Virus record (IMG/VR): IMGVR_UViG_3300021475_000018
Location: 1 to 52,603 of that record
Source: a virus
Reading direction: 5' to 3' (one strand)
Length of the DNA: 52,603 bases
Shown piece by piece: positions 15,802 to 23,647 of the stretch (positions are counted from its first letter, which is position 1; every line of letters begins with the position of its first letter). Under the pieces are notes generated by a model. It was not told the DNA's origin. It searched no databases and was given only the letters and a program-made list of their open reading frames with translations. Both the position numbers and the translations under genes were made by a program.

Positions 15802-16409
15802 TGTACAACCCGTCAACCGATTTTCTTTCGTTGCTGCGAAATACAGGCAGTGGCAAAAGCGTGCTCAACATGCCGGGGTTGGATTGGACCGTTGCAGCGC
15901 TCGCTCGCGCGGGTCTTATCAACTTATCGGTTGGGCAAACCGCGCCAATGGTCAATCAGCCGACTACGGCATGGTTTAAACCATCGCAACCGTCATGGGT
16001 TGCAGAAGGCGTGCTTTACTTGTGGAACGCCAGCGCGGCTCAGTACCAAGTTGCTACGCCGTCACTGTGGCAGGCTGCGCTTTCCGGTACGAACAGTTAC
16101 GCATTCCAATCGGCGAAGTCTGCATCGAACCTCGTTAATGCGGGAACGACATTGTTGGCAATCCAACGTGCAGGGCCGTCTGCGACGACGCTTATACTCC
16201 CGCCGCTTAATCAGCGCATTGCAGGCCAGCTTTTGAAGGTCGTCGATTGGTCAACAGCGGTTGTCAATCATGCCGTAACCATCACGACTACGGATGGTTC
16301 GTCAATCATGCAAGAAACTTCTTGGGGCTTGCTATCGACGGCTGTACAACTTGCCGGTATTGGTTTATACCCGTCTCCTGATCTCAATGGGTGGGTCATT
16401 GCACCATGA
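15801..16409 (+). CDS. fibre-module protein, paralog C, 202 aa
   Basis: The N-terminal about 95 residues resemble the 9676 and 14647 products (PSTDFLSLLRN, TAWFKPSQPSWVAEGVLYLWN); at DNA level both this gene and 9676 keep a GTTTAAAC in the shared W-F-K-P codons. The unique C-terminal domain is beta-rich. Likely another exchangeable fibre unit. ATGA overlap with the following exported fibre gene. Confidence 0.7.
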   Translation: MYNPSTDFLSLLRNTGSGKSVLNMPGLDWTVAALARAGLINLSVGQTAPMVNQPTTAWFKPSQPSWVAEGVLYLWNASAAQYQVATPSLWQAALSGTNSYAFQSAKSASNLVNAGTTLLAIQRAGPSATTLILPPLNQRIAGQLLKVVDWSTAVVNHAVTITTTDGSSIMQETSWGLLSTAVQLAGIGLYPSPDLNGWVIAP

Positions 16410-17944
16410 AATTTGGAAAACTCGAAGTTGTTCTTTTTGTACTCTTCAATATGTTGGTTGCTTCGCCTGCGATTGGGCAGTGGCAGACGCCCGCGCACTC
16501 TGTCCCTATCGGACAGGGCGCCGGCATCACCGGCTTCGGCAGTGCGGGCCCGGCTGCCGCGGGCGTTCCGTTTGTCGGTAGCGGACCTACATCGGACCCG
16601 GTATTCGCGCCGCTTAATTTGGGTACGGCGGTAACTGGTAATATCATAACTTCGGCTGTGGGCTGCGTGAGCGCTACGCCATGCGTCGGGGATAGCGGCA
16701 TCGCTGCCGCGAACGGTACAATGACCTTCACCAAAAACAGCCTGACTTCATTGACATTCCACGACGCAGTAAGTTCGCCAGACACGGGCACATTCGGTAC
16801 GGCGCAATCCGTACAATGCGACCCGGGTTACATCATGACGGGCGGCCCGGGCCCCGGACCTTGTACGCAGCTAGGCTTTACGCCAAATCCCAGTAGCGTA
16901 TGGAGCGCGTTGCTTCTAGGGGGCTTCAATGCGCGTGCCGTCATGGGCTCGTACGGCGGTGTCGAAAACCCTGAAATAATCTGCGCCGACACGAACGTTT
17001 TTGGAGTGCAGATCGGCAATGGCGGTAACCAATCAGGTTGCGGATATCTCGGCGCCGCGCGGATCGGCGCCGGCTCCCCGGTGTCTTTCAACATGACCGC
17101 TGGAGGCTTTCCTCAGACTAGCGTCACGGCTTCGTTTGTCACGGGCAGCGGTAACGGCAAGATGACAGTTACGGCGCAATCAGGTTCGCCGATCGTTTTC
17201 GGGGAGACTTTCGTCGGGGCTGGAATTACTGCTCTTAACCCGCATGGTGCGCAAATCACTGGCACCGCCGCAATAGGTTCGGGGAACTGCTCCCCAGCGT
17301 GCACGGGTACCGGTGGCGTCGGCACCTACGCGGTCAATATCAACTCGGCGATCGGCTCGGAAACCATGATTGGCGGCCCTTCCGGCGCTGAAAATTCGAT
17401 GACGCTGGATTTGTGGGGTTTTTCGCTCGCGGGTGACACACAGAATGGTGTTTTCGTTTTCAGCGGCTCGCAAGTTGCGGCGTGGGGTAATTCGCCCGGG
17501 GGTGCGTCGCCGGCCGGCAGTCGCAATGGCGAATTCGCTGGTACGGGCATGGCGGGAGACGGACTGTACACACAAACGGAAACCGGCAGCCGTAATTTTT
17601 ATTTTGACGTAGGCTGTACGGGCACGCACACGGACGGTTCTTATCAGTGTGCCAATAACGATGTTGGGCGGCTTGCGCCGAACGCAATCGCTCCGGAACG
17701 CGTCACCAACGTATTTGATAGTGCGGGTAACCTTTTGCTTGGCGCCAATGGGAGCAGTGCTGGTTTCGCTGCGTTCGGCAACACGATAACCGGGCAAACC
17801 AGCAATTCGTTGGTATTCTATCCAGCTTCAGGCAACCCGACAGGCAACCCGCCATCTGGCGGAGGTTTGCTTTACACGCTCGGCGGTGCTTTGAAGTACA
17901 AATCCGGCGTGGGGACCGTTACCACTATTGTAGCGGGACCGTAG
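16406..17944 (+). CDS. fibre- or adhesin-like protein with signal peptide, 512 aa
   Basis: Residues 1-26 are a signal-like segment (EVVLFVLFNMLVASPAIGQ). The mature region is Gly/Ser/Thr/Asn-rich with beta repeats (GQGAGITGFGSAGPAAAGVPFVGSG, STG repeats), four or more Cys and a C-terminal fibre-type end (NSLVFYPASGNP, LGGALKYKSG). Resembles tail-fibre-like surface proteins of soil alphaproteobacteria, here in a phage fibre locus. The start overlaps the previous stop (ATGA). Export or virion location is unresolved. Confidence 0.7.
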   Translation: MKFGKLEVVLFVLFNMLVASPAIGQWQTPAHSVPIGQGAGITGFGSAGPAAAGVPFVGSGPTSDPVFAPLNLGTAVTGNIITSAVGCVSATPCVGDSGIAAANGTMTFTKNSLTSLTFHDAVSSPDTGTFGTAQSVQCDPGYIMTGGPGPGPCTQLGFTPNPSSVWSALLLGGFNARAVMGSYGGVENPEIICADTNVFGVQIGNGGNQSGCGYLGAARIGAGSPVSFNMTAGGFPQTSVTASFVTGSGNGKMTVTAQSGSPIVFGETFVGAGITALNPHGAQITGTAAIGSGNCSPACTGTGGVGTYAVNINSAIGSETMIGGPSGAENSMTLDLWGFSLAGDTQNGVFVFSGSQVAAWGNSPGGASPAGSRNGEFAGTGMAGDGLYTQTETGSRNFYFDVGCTGTHTDGSYQCANNDVGRLAPNAIAPERVTNVFDSAGNLLLGANGSSAGFAAFGNTITGQTSNSLVFYPASGNPTGNPPSGGGLLYTLGGALKYKSGVGTVTTIVAGP

Positions 17945-17945
17945 T

Positions 17946-18395
17946 ATGAAGATTTTGCTTTCCACGCTTTTCATAATCGCCGTGATGACTTCAGCCGTGG
18001 CCCAAACCGCCGCGCAAAAACAGCAGCTCTTAGAAGATCGAAAGTTCTTCGGCTTTGGCGATTGTCGTACGCGTCGTGAAGACCCCCGGATACTCGATAC
18101 CCCAGATGATATCAAAGTGCGCGACATTGTTGATGCGCGCATAGGCAGCCGCATCGACCGGCAACGCGTGGCTCAGGGCGGCATTGCCGATAATCCGATC
18201 ATAACTGCCGCCGATATCGAGCTGCATCGCACCGCGCTCGCGTTAATCCGTACGTGGGCTTTGATGCTTCCGGAAAGCCGCGTACGGCAAACGTACCTAT
18301 GCGTGGTGCAAATATACGTACGTGACCTTGACGAAGCCGCGGACGAACTGGTAACGCATAGGCTGCAAAAACAGGTAGCACCCTCGAAAGGTTAG
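17946..18395 (+). CDS. exported protein, 149 aa
   Basis: Sec signal peptide (residues 1-19, LLSTLFIIAVMTSAVAQ). The mature region is helical and charged, with two Cys far apart. No family recognised. It lies immediately upstream of a second exported protein and the endolysin, so a lysis or envelope role is plausible. Confidence 0.65.
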   Translation: MKILLSTLFIIAVMTSAVAQTAAQKQQLLEDRKFFGFGDCRTRREDPRILDTPDDIKVRDIVDARIGSRIDRQRVAQGGIADNPIITAADIELHRTALALIRTWALMLPESRVRQTYLCVVQIYVRDLDEAADELVTHRLQKQVAPSKG

Positions 18396-18398
18396 CTC

Positions 18399-18692
18399 AT
18401 GTTCCACCGCATTGCCGTTATTTCGCTGCTCGTCATCGCACCCGCATTCGCTCAACAACCGGTCGCGACGGAAGACCCGGTTGTCAAGGCAGATAGCTAC
18501 TGGCAGCGCTACCACGCACAGCGCGAAGCAGCGGCAGGCCAGCAAGTAGTTTCGTTGGCGCGTCGCATCGATGATTTGGCCGCTCAGATTGAAATTCTCA
18601 AGGGCGAGCTGGCGGCAAAAGCTTCTTGCGTACTTGCGGTGCCGCAGCCTCCGGAAGCTCCGAAAGTTGACATCCCAGAACCGCCCAAATGA
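18399..18692 (+). CDS. exported coiled-coil protein, spanin-like candidate, 97 aa
   Basis: N-terminal hydrophobic segment (residues 4-18) serves as signal or anchor, followed by a heptad-like helix (SLARRIDDLAAQIEILKGELAA) and a Pro-rich end (PQPPEAPKVDIPEPPK). Placed directly before the endolysin with an ATGA overlap. An inner-membrane spanin (Rz type) has this layout: anchor, periplasmic coiled coil, Pro-rich tip. A matching lipoprotein outer spanin was not seen, so the call is tentative. Confidence 0.5.
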   Translation: MFHRIAVISLLVIAPAFAQQPVATEDPVVKADSYWQRYHAQREAAAGQQVVSLARRIDDLAAQIEILKGELAAKASCVLAVPQPPEAPKVDIPEPPK

Positions 18693-19210
18693 GTAGCTTT
18701 TACGATACCGTCATCCGCAATTCGAAAGCGTTTCGATCGGACGCCGTGTGCAAAGACATGGCGATGCTAGAGCCCGGTACGCGTGCGGCGGTGCTTGCGC
18801 TGGTAGCTGATGCCAAAGCCGAAGGCATCGATTTGCGGGTGCTGGAAACGTACAGAAGCCAGACTCGGCAAAGCTACCTCTTTACGAAGCACGTTACTCA
18901 GCTACGCATCGTCGGTTGTCACGGGTATGGCGTCGCGGCCGACTTCGGCGTATTCGTGAACGGGGTTTATCAGGAAAAGAACGGTCCGTACGTTTTCCTG
19001 CGCGTACTGGCGCGCAAGCACGGGCTTATCAGCGGACAGGACTGGGGTCATGCGAAAGAGGGCAGCTTCGTTGATAGCGGGCACGTACAGCGCGTTCCCG
19101 TGTGGCGCCAGACAGCGCTGTTCAACAGCTCATGGTATCCTCCGGTCGATTACGACCCGTACAAAGACAGCGTGGCCAACCATCACGCCGACGTGGTAGC
19201 TAAGGTTTGA
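18689..19210 (+). CDS. M15-type peptidoglycan peptidase, endolysin
   Basis: 173 aa, no signal peptide. Carries the M15/VanY-like zinc ligands: H78 and D85 in HGYGVAADFG, and H132 in SGHVQ, with the RSQTRQSY segment before them. The family includes L-alanyl-D-glutamate peptidases such as the T5 endolysin. Probable role: cut stem-peptide bonds at lysis. Overlaps the spanin-like gene by ATGA. Overlaps by a few bases the end of the leftward 19200-19630 gene. Confidence 0.8.
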   Translation: MSSFYDTVIRNSKAFRSDAVCKDMAMLEPGTRAAVLALVADAKAEGIDLRVLETYRSQTRQSYLFTKHVTQLRIVGCHGYGVAADFGVFVNGVYQEKNGPYVFLRVLARKHGLISGQDWGHAKEGSFVDSGHVQRVPVWRQTALFNSSWYPPVDYDPYKDSVANHHADVVAKV

Positions 19211-19630
19211 GTACCGTCGCCACGTCGCCGACTTCATTCGCTTTGACCGTCTGAAGCTCGCCTTCCGTGCCGTGGTAAGCGTTGCCGTCGTCCCACCCCT
19301 TGGGGTTAGGCTGGGCTGCCTGCAAAGCGGCGAGAGCTGCGGACCCGGGCGAGGCTTCACAGTAGGCAGCACGCCGGACGCCGTACCGGCCTGCGAAGTA
19401 GGGGGAGCCGCCTGGGTAAACTCCGCCATTTCGTCACGCATTTCCTTCAAGTCGGAAATTTCCGCATCCATAGCGTTTAGATGGGCAGCGCGGGCCTGTC
19501 CGCGGGCTTCTTCCACCTTGGCGCCGTAGGCGATTACTTCGTCGTACATGGCTGCGCTGGCGTCCATCTGCGCCCCAACGACGCCCATAGCTTGACGCCG
19601 TTTAGCCTTCAGTTCCTCTTTGGTCGCCAT
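19200..19630 (-). CDS. hypothetical protein broken by a frameshift
   Basis: The minus-strand ATG at 19630 follows AGGA and opens a helical, Ala/Glu-rich protein. After about 75 residues, coding character moves to the -1 frame and runs to TAG at 19200 (GWDDGNAYHGTEGELQ). That second frame has no ATG or GTG start and begins just after a stop, so the two halves belong to one gene. The switch lies near a run of five C (19401-19405 as G on the plus strand). Either one base is missing here or there is -1 frameshifting. Function unknown. Confidence 0.55.
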
Positions 19631-19719
19631 GCGCTGTTTCCTGTATATCCGTATGATTGCGGTCAAGTCGTTAAGCGACACGGCGCGGAAGGGAGCCCGG
19701 CCGGGCGGTCTTAGCACAA

Positions 19720-19763
19720 ACGACGGAGCCGGTTCGGAAGGCACTCGTTTCCGGCTCCGTCGT
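19720..19763. repeat. large stem-loop, 13-bp arms
   Basis: ACGACGGAGCCGG (19720-19732) and CCGGCTCCGTCGT (19751-19763) are perfect inverted copies around an 18-nt loop. It sits between the start of the leftward 19630 gene and the holin promoter. A weak T-rich tail exists only on the minus strand. May be a terminator or cruciform. Confidence 0.65.
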
Positions 19764-19799
19764 CCCTGGAGGCTCAAACGCGACTTTTGTAAGACAAAT

Positions 19800-19828
19800 T
19801 TGCCACCGCGTCAACCAAATGCTATAGG
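19800..19828 (+). promoter_or_regulatory. promoter for the holin gene
   Basis: TTGCCA (19800-19805), 17-bp spacer, TATAGG (19823-19828), 40 bases before the ATG at 19868. Confidence 0.6.
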
Positions 19829-19867
19829 TTGCGGGCGGCTAGACCGCATCACAAAGGAGCAATCAAC

Positions 19868-20176
19868 ATGAACCAAACGCAAGTACAGACGACGGCGGCA
19901 CCGCTTATCGCCGTCGCGGCAGGCTACGCGGCAGCGCACGGTTGGCTTGGGCTAGGCCAAGGCGACTGGGGGACCGTCATCACCGCGCTGGGCGCGGCGG
20001 CAGTTGTGCTGTGGCCCGCCCTCGTGACCCGGGCGCAGTCGCTCAAGAACACGGTGGGCAACATGGATCATACGACCGTGGTCACCGACAAAGCGTCGGC
20101 CGACGCCCTGCCCGAAAACAAGTCTGTCGTCGCCGTCACGCCTGAAATCGTCGCGGCGATCAAGAAGGCGCAGTAA
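19868..20176 (+). CDS. putative holin, 102 aa
   Basis: Two hydrophobic segments near the N-terminus (residues about 11-27 and 36-52, APLIAVAAGYAAA and TVITALGAAAVVLWPAL) with a short loop, then a basic turn and a long soluble C-terminal tail. This is like the two-span holins of alphaproteobacterial phages. It lies 660 bp from the endolysin but has its own promoter. Expected role: inner-membrane hole formation at lysis. An in-frame upstream start at 19829 lacks a ribosome site. Confidence 0.65.
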   Translation: MNQTQVQTTAAPLIAVAAGYAAAHGWLGLGQGDWGTVITALGAAAVVLWPALVTRAQSLKNTVGNMDHTTVVTDKASADALPENKSVVAVTPEIVAAIKKAQ

Positions 20177-20193
20177 GCTTTGTTTGTCAGAGC

Positions 20194-20226
20194 GCGCCCG
20201 GCAAGCTATCATGCAGCGCCGGGCGC
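20194..20226. repeat. GC-rich stem-loop before the terminase gene
   Basis: GCGCCCGGC and GCCGGGCGC pair as a 9-bp stem with a 15-nt loop. No T-run follows. Located between holin and terminase genes; could slow transcription or shape the leader. Confidence 0.55.
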
Positions 20227-20275
20227 CGCTCGTGTGGGCTCCTTCACGGGTGCGAACTAACGCCATGGGTGCTCG

Positions 20276-21856
20276 GTGACCGTCTACCCCTGGGAGCAGC
20301 CTCCGTCTTTTTATCCGTGGCAGCAACCGCAACCTACGGAAGCGGAGCGCAAAGCGGCGATGCGGGCCAAGCTCCGCGATTTTGATTTCTATCGAGAGCG
20401 GTTCCTGCGCATCCGTCCGCGTGCCGGCGGCGAGCGCATCCCGTTCATTTTGAACAACGCCCAGCGCGTGTTGCATGCGCGTTTGGAAGAAGAGAAGAAG
20501 CGGTTCGGCATGATACGCGCGCTCGTGCCCAAGGCGCGGCGTATGGGCGTAAGCACGTATATTGGTGGACGCAACTTCCATCAAATCGGAACCATGTTCG
20601 GTCGGCGTGCGCAAGTGGTGGCGCACCGCGGCGACAGTGCAGCTAACCTGCATCGTGAAATCAAGGAGTTTGCCAACAGCTTGCCGGGCGCCGTACAGCC
20701 GTCGATTGGTGCCACCAACTCTTATGAAGTGATCTTTGACAAGCTCAAATCGCTTTACAAGGTGGCGTCGGCCGAAGGCGGCGATATTGGCCGTTCCGAC
20801 GATTTCCATAACCTGCATTTGTCGGAAGCCGCTTTCTTTGATAACACGGAAGACCTTTCGTCAGGTTTGCTGCAAACCGTACAAGACTTGCCCGGTACGG
20901 AGATTATAGAAGAGAGCACCGGCAACGGCCAGTCCGGCATGTTTTATAATCAATGCGAGGAAGCGGCGCGGCAGGGCAACAAAGGTCCGTGGCGCATCCA
21001 CTTCTTGCCGTGGCCCGTCATGCCAGAATATCGCCAAACTGTGCCGATCGGCTGGAAAGCACCGCAGGACTTTGAAGAGTACGCGCGCATGCATGGCGTG
21101 GACCGTGAACAACTGCATTGGTTCTGGACCAAGAACTATACGATAGCCGTCATGAACGGCGGGCAACCGGAGAAAATTCACCGGCTCACGCGTCAGGAGT
21201 ATCCGGCCATCTATAGCGAATGTTTCATGGCTGACAGTACGCTTGATTTCTTCCCGGCTTCCACCGTATCCGCGGCAATGGTGCGCAAACCGAACCCGTC
21301 CGCTGGGGCGCTGAAGCTGCTTTGCGTGGACCCAGCCGGTGACGGGCAGGACAAGCCTTTTGTCTGCGATCGGCAAGGCTCCGCGATCGGCGCTAAGGTT
21401 TGGGGCGAGCTGACAAGTCGGGACTACAACGTGCAAGCTGACTGGCTTGTGGCTACGTTTAAACGCTTCGATATGGATGCCATCCTTATTGACGTGACTG
21501 GCACTGGCAAAGGCCTGCTTGATGCCGTGCGGCTCCGCATGCGCGCGTACGGTCCCGAAAAAGTGGTTGCGGTCAACTTTGCCTGGGGTGCTTTGAACGA
21601 TACGTTGTACGGCAACCGACGTGCGGAGCTTCATGATAAATTTCAACGTTTCTTGCAAAGTGACGTGTACATACCGAATGACAAGATGTTGCAGGATGAA
21701 TGCGCCGCTTATAAATGGGGTGTGGGTGGTTGCCGCCGTGACGAAAAAGCGCGGCTGTTCATGACCCCAAAAGAGAAAATTAAAAAGGAGCTGAAGCCTA
21801 CGCGCTCGCCCGACCGTTTGGACGCCTGCGTTGTTTCGATGGCAATGGAGCTTTGA
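20276..21856 (+). CDS. large terminase subunit (TerL)
   Basis: 526 aa from GTG. ATPase part: Arg-rich Walker A-like PKARRMGVST (residues 85-94) and Walker B LHLSEAAFF with E184. Nuclease part: Asp-352 (VDPAGDG), Asp-406 (LIDVTGTG) and Asp-513/516 (SPDRLDA). It packages DNA into procapsids and cuts it. The N-terminus carries two copies of the recurrent motif (YPWE 4-7, YPWQ 13-16). A four-codon mini-frame (ATG at 20264) ends on top of the GTG, which may couple initiation. Confidence 0.9.
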   Translation: MTVYPWEQPPSFYPWQQPQPTEAERKAAMRAKLRDFDFYRERFLRIRPRAGGERIPFILNNAQRVLHARLEEEKKRFGMIRALVPKARRMGVSTYIGGRNFHQIGTMFGRRAQVVAHRGDSAANLHREIKEFANSLPGAVQPSIGATNSYEVIFDKLKSLYKVASAEGGDIGRSDDFHNLHLSEAAFFDNTEDLSSGLLQTVQDLPGTEIIEESTGNGQSGMFYNQCEEAARQGNKGPWRIHFLPWPVMPEYRQTVPIGWKAPQDFEEYARMHGVDREQLHWFWTKNYTIAVMNGGQPEKIHRLTRQEYPAIYSECFMADSTLDFFPASTVSAAMVRKPNPSAGALKLLCVDPAGDGQDKPFVCDRQGSAIGAKVWGELTSRDYNVQADWLVATFKRFDMDAILIDVTGTGKGLLDAVRLRMRAYGPEKVVAVNFAWGALNDTLYGNRRAELHDKFQRFLQSDVYIPNDKMLQDECAAYKWGVGGCRRDEKARLFMTPKEKIKKELKPTRSPDRLDACVVSMAMEL

Positions 21857-22229
21857 AGAATAGCGGCCCGCGCGTACGGATGTATGCCAGCATCAGATTG
21901 GATAAAATGTTCTGAATTGCGTAAGCTTCCAGCTCTGAAGACGGCTTGGTTTCGCCCATCTGTTTCCGGATATCCCGCCAGACGTGCATCGCTTCGTGGG
22001 CCAGCAATTCGATAGTTTCTCGCGGGATGCGATCTTGCACGGTGACAATGGCAATCGGCGTTCCCGTGTCTTTCCGTACGAGCAACGACGTAGTGCCAGC
22101 GCTTTCCGGGTAACGCGAAGGCCCGCGGCTCATTTTGGACGTTGCCACTTTCCAAGCCCGCTCGCTGGGGCAAAAAGCATAGCTGTACGGAAACCAACCA
22201 GCCTCAAACCACACAAGTTTATGCTTCAT
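21798..22229 (-). CDS. HExxH metalloprotease-like protein, 143 aa
   Basis: LLAHEAMHVW gives HExxH at residues 78-82, with Glu residues at 99-101 (SSELEAYA) as a possible third zinc ligand, the gluzincin pattern. No signal peptide, so cytoplasmic. Transcribed opposite to TerL and overlapping its 3' end by 59 bases. Divergent from the 22321 gene. Small soluble HExxH proteins occur in several phages but their targets are unknown. Confidence 0.65.
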   Translation of the reverse strand: MKHKLVWFEAGWFPYSYAFCPSERAWKVATSKMSRGPSRYPESAGTTSLLVRKDTGTPIAIVTVQDRIPRETIELLAHEAMHVWRDIRKQMGETKPSSELEAYAIQNILSNLMLAYIRTRGPLFFKAPLPSKQRRRPNGRASA

Positions 22230-22248
22230 TTCTCCGCGCTCCCCGGGG

Positions 22249-22277
22249 TTGACGTGTACACATTCGTACAGTATGAC
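22249..22277 (+). promoter_or_regulatory. promoter for the histone-like gene
   Basis: TTGACG (22249-22254), 17-bp spacer containing TGTACA, TATGAC (22272-22277). A good sigma70 match, 44 bases before the ATG at 22321. Confidence 0.7.
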
Positions 22278-22320
22278 GAAGCCGTGTTCAAGCTAACATC
22301 ACCATTAAGGAGCTGATTTT

Positions 22321-22749
22321 ATGGACATCGAAACCGAGTTGTTGGAGGCCAGCGAGCGGGCAACCCCGGAACCGGCGAAGAAGGCCCCCAGGAAGCCGCG
22401 TCCCAGCGAGATTGCGGCCAAGGAAGCAAAGGCCGCAGCGAAAAAGGAACCGGCCGTCAAGGCGAAACCGAAGAAAAAGAAGGCTGCGAAGGCCAAGAAG
22501 AAATTCGTCAAAACGGCGAAAAAGCAGGCGCCGGCTCGCAAGGCGAAGCGCTCGGTTCCGAAGAAGGTCAAGAAGAAGAAGTTCGCCAAGAAGATGGGGA
22601 AGCCGCCCTTGACCGGCCCGGCAGCGCTCACACATCGGCTGGACTTGCGCGTCAACCGCGCCACCAAGGCTCGGGTTACGGCGTACGCGAAGAAGAAGGA
22701 GCAGACCATTTCGGCCGTCGTCATCGGTCTGATTGACAAGCTCAAATAG
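22321..22749 (+). CDS. histone-H1-like protein fused to a ribbon-helix-helix
   Basis: 142 aa. Residues about 10-98 are Lys/Ala/Pro repeats (KKAPRKPRP, KAKPKKKK, AKKKFAKK) like bacterial H1-like proteins. The last 40 residues (RLDLRVNRATKARVTAYAKKKEQTISAVVIGLIDKLK pattern) look like a ribbon-helix-helix/Arc-type DNA-binding domain. AAGGAG precedes the ATG. Predicted to coat or condense DNA, perhaps the phage or host chromosome. Strong promoter and a bidirectional terminator isolate it as its own unit. Confidence 0.7.
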   Translation: MDIETELLEASERATPEPAKKAPRKPRPSEIAAKEAKAAAKKEPAVKAKPKKKKAAKAKKKFVKTAKKQAPARKAKRSVPKKVKKKKFAKKMGKPPLTGPAALTHRLDLRVNRATKARVTAYAKKKEQTISAVVIGLIDKLK

Positions 22750-22819
22750 CTTCGCGCGGTGCTGATACGGTGAAAGCCGCTTTCTCGGTTGAACGGGGGC
22801 TGACCCGGCCGCAAACTAA

Positions 22820-22851
22820 AAGGCTCCGGCGATAAACCGGGGCCTTCTTTT
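22820..22851. terminator. bidirectional rho-independent terminator
   Basis: AAGGCTCCGG pairs with CCGGGGCCTT (10 bp, one T-G) around a 7-nt loop. CTTTT follows on the plus strand, and TTTTAGTTT follows on the minus strand. Serves the converging 22321 and 22870 genes. Confidence 0.8.
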
Positions 22852-22869
22852 CACGGAACCGTACGAGCC

Positions 22870-23541
22870 TTACAGGCCGTTGAAGTGCTTCTGAAGCCCG
22901 ACGCGGAAGGTGGTGTCGTCAGGTAGGCCTTGCTGAGCCGGCGAGTTGTAGAGCTGCGCATAGGTGGACCAGCCCGCCGAAACGACATAATCGATTTCCG
23001 CGCCCACGGCCATGACCGAGAGGCCATGACGTTGCACACCGCCAAAAATGAAAGCCGGTGTGGACGCAGCCAAAAAGTTAGCGGACACCAAGTTGAGAAA
23101 GGGATTTTGGGATGCCGCCGGGGCTTGGGTTGCCGATGACGGGAAGAAGTTGTAGCCGAGCTTAATAAACTCAGTCCCGACGAAGTTGCCCCCGGCCGGC
23201 TTTACGCCCGCGGGCGAAAACTCATAACCCCCGGTCAACTCGATACCGGCGAGCCACTGGCCGGTCCAAAGCTGGTAGCCGCCGCCGGCAAAGATATCGA
23301 GCCCATCCGAAAACGCACTGTTGACGCCGTTCGCAAGAATGTTCGGAGTGCCGACGTTGTTCTGAGCCCCCATGCCGAAGCTCGCGAACCAACCGGAACA
23401 GTTGCCGGCGGACTGGCACGGCTGTACGGCGGGAACGGCCGGGGCCTTGACGAAGGTCGCGAGCTTCGGCAAATCGGCAGCAACAGCGGAAGATGCCAGC
23501 GCAGCAAGCGCGACGCCGGCAAGAAGTGCAGATTTGAACAT
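22870..23541 (-). CDS. outer-membrane beta-barrel protein
   Basis: 223 aa. Signal peptide MFKSALLAGVALAALASSAVAA with AVA-A cleavage, followed by the ADLP start typical of Bradyrhizobium-group outer-membrane proteins. The mature part has glycine and aromatic residues in alternating strands (GWFASFGMGAQ, GGGYQLWTGQWLAGIELTGGYEF, YVVSAGWSTYAQL, FRVGLQKHF). Short barrels such as phage Lom modify the lysogen or infected-cell surface. AAGGAG before the ATG. Ends at the bidirectional terminator. Likely acquired from a host relative. Confidence 0.75.
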   Translation of the reverse strand: MFKSALLAGVALAALASSAVAADLPKLATFVKAPAVPAVQPCQSAGNCSGWFASFGMGAQNNVGTPNILANGVNSAFSDGLDIFAGGGYQLWTGQWLAGIELTGGYEFSPAGVKPAGGNFVGTEFIKLGYNFFPSSATQAPAASQNPFLNLVSANFLAASTPAFIFGGVQRHGLSVMAVGAEIDYVVSAGWSTYAQLYNSPAQQGLPDDTTFRVGLQKHFNGL

Positions 23542-23647
23542 GTTTCTAGCTCCTTGTAAGGTTCGAATGAACCGTACCTTTGCTAGCCGGTTTCTTTGCC
23601 TTAATTAAGACCCCCTAACTAGAATGTCGGCGAGTGTTGCTGTACGG

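Noticed and set aside
20264-20278. Functional four-codon peptide before the terminase
   Set aside because: Too short to support as a gene; noted only as possible coupling.
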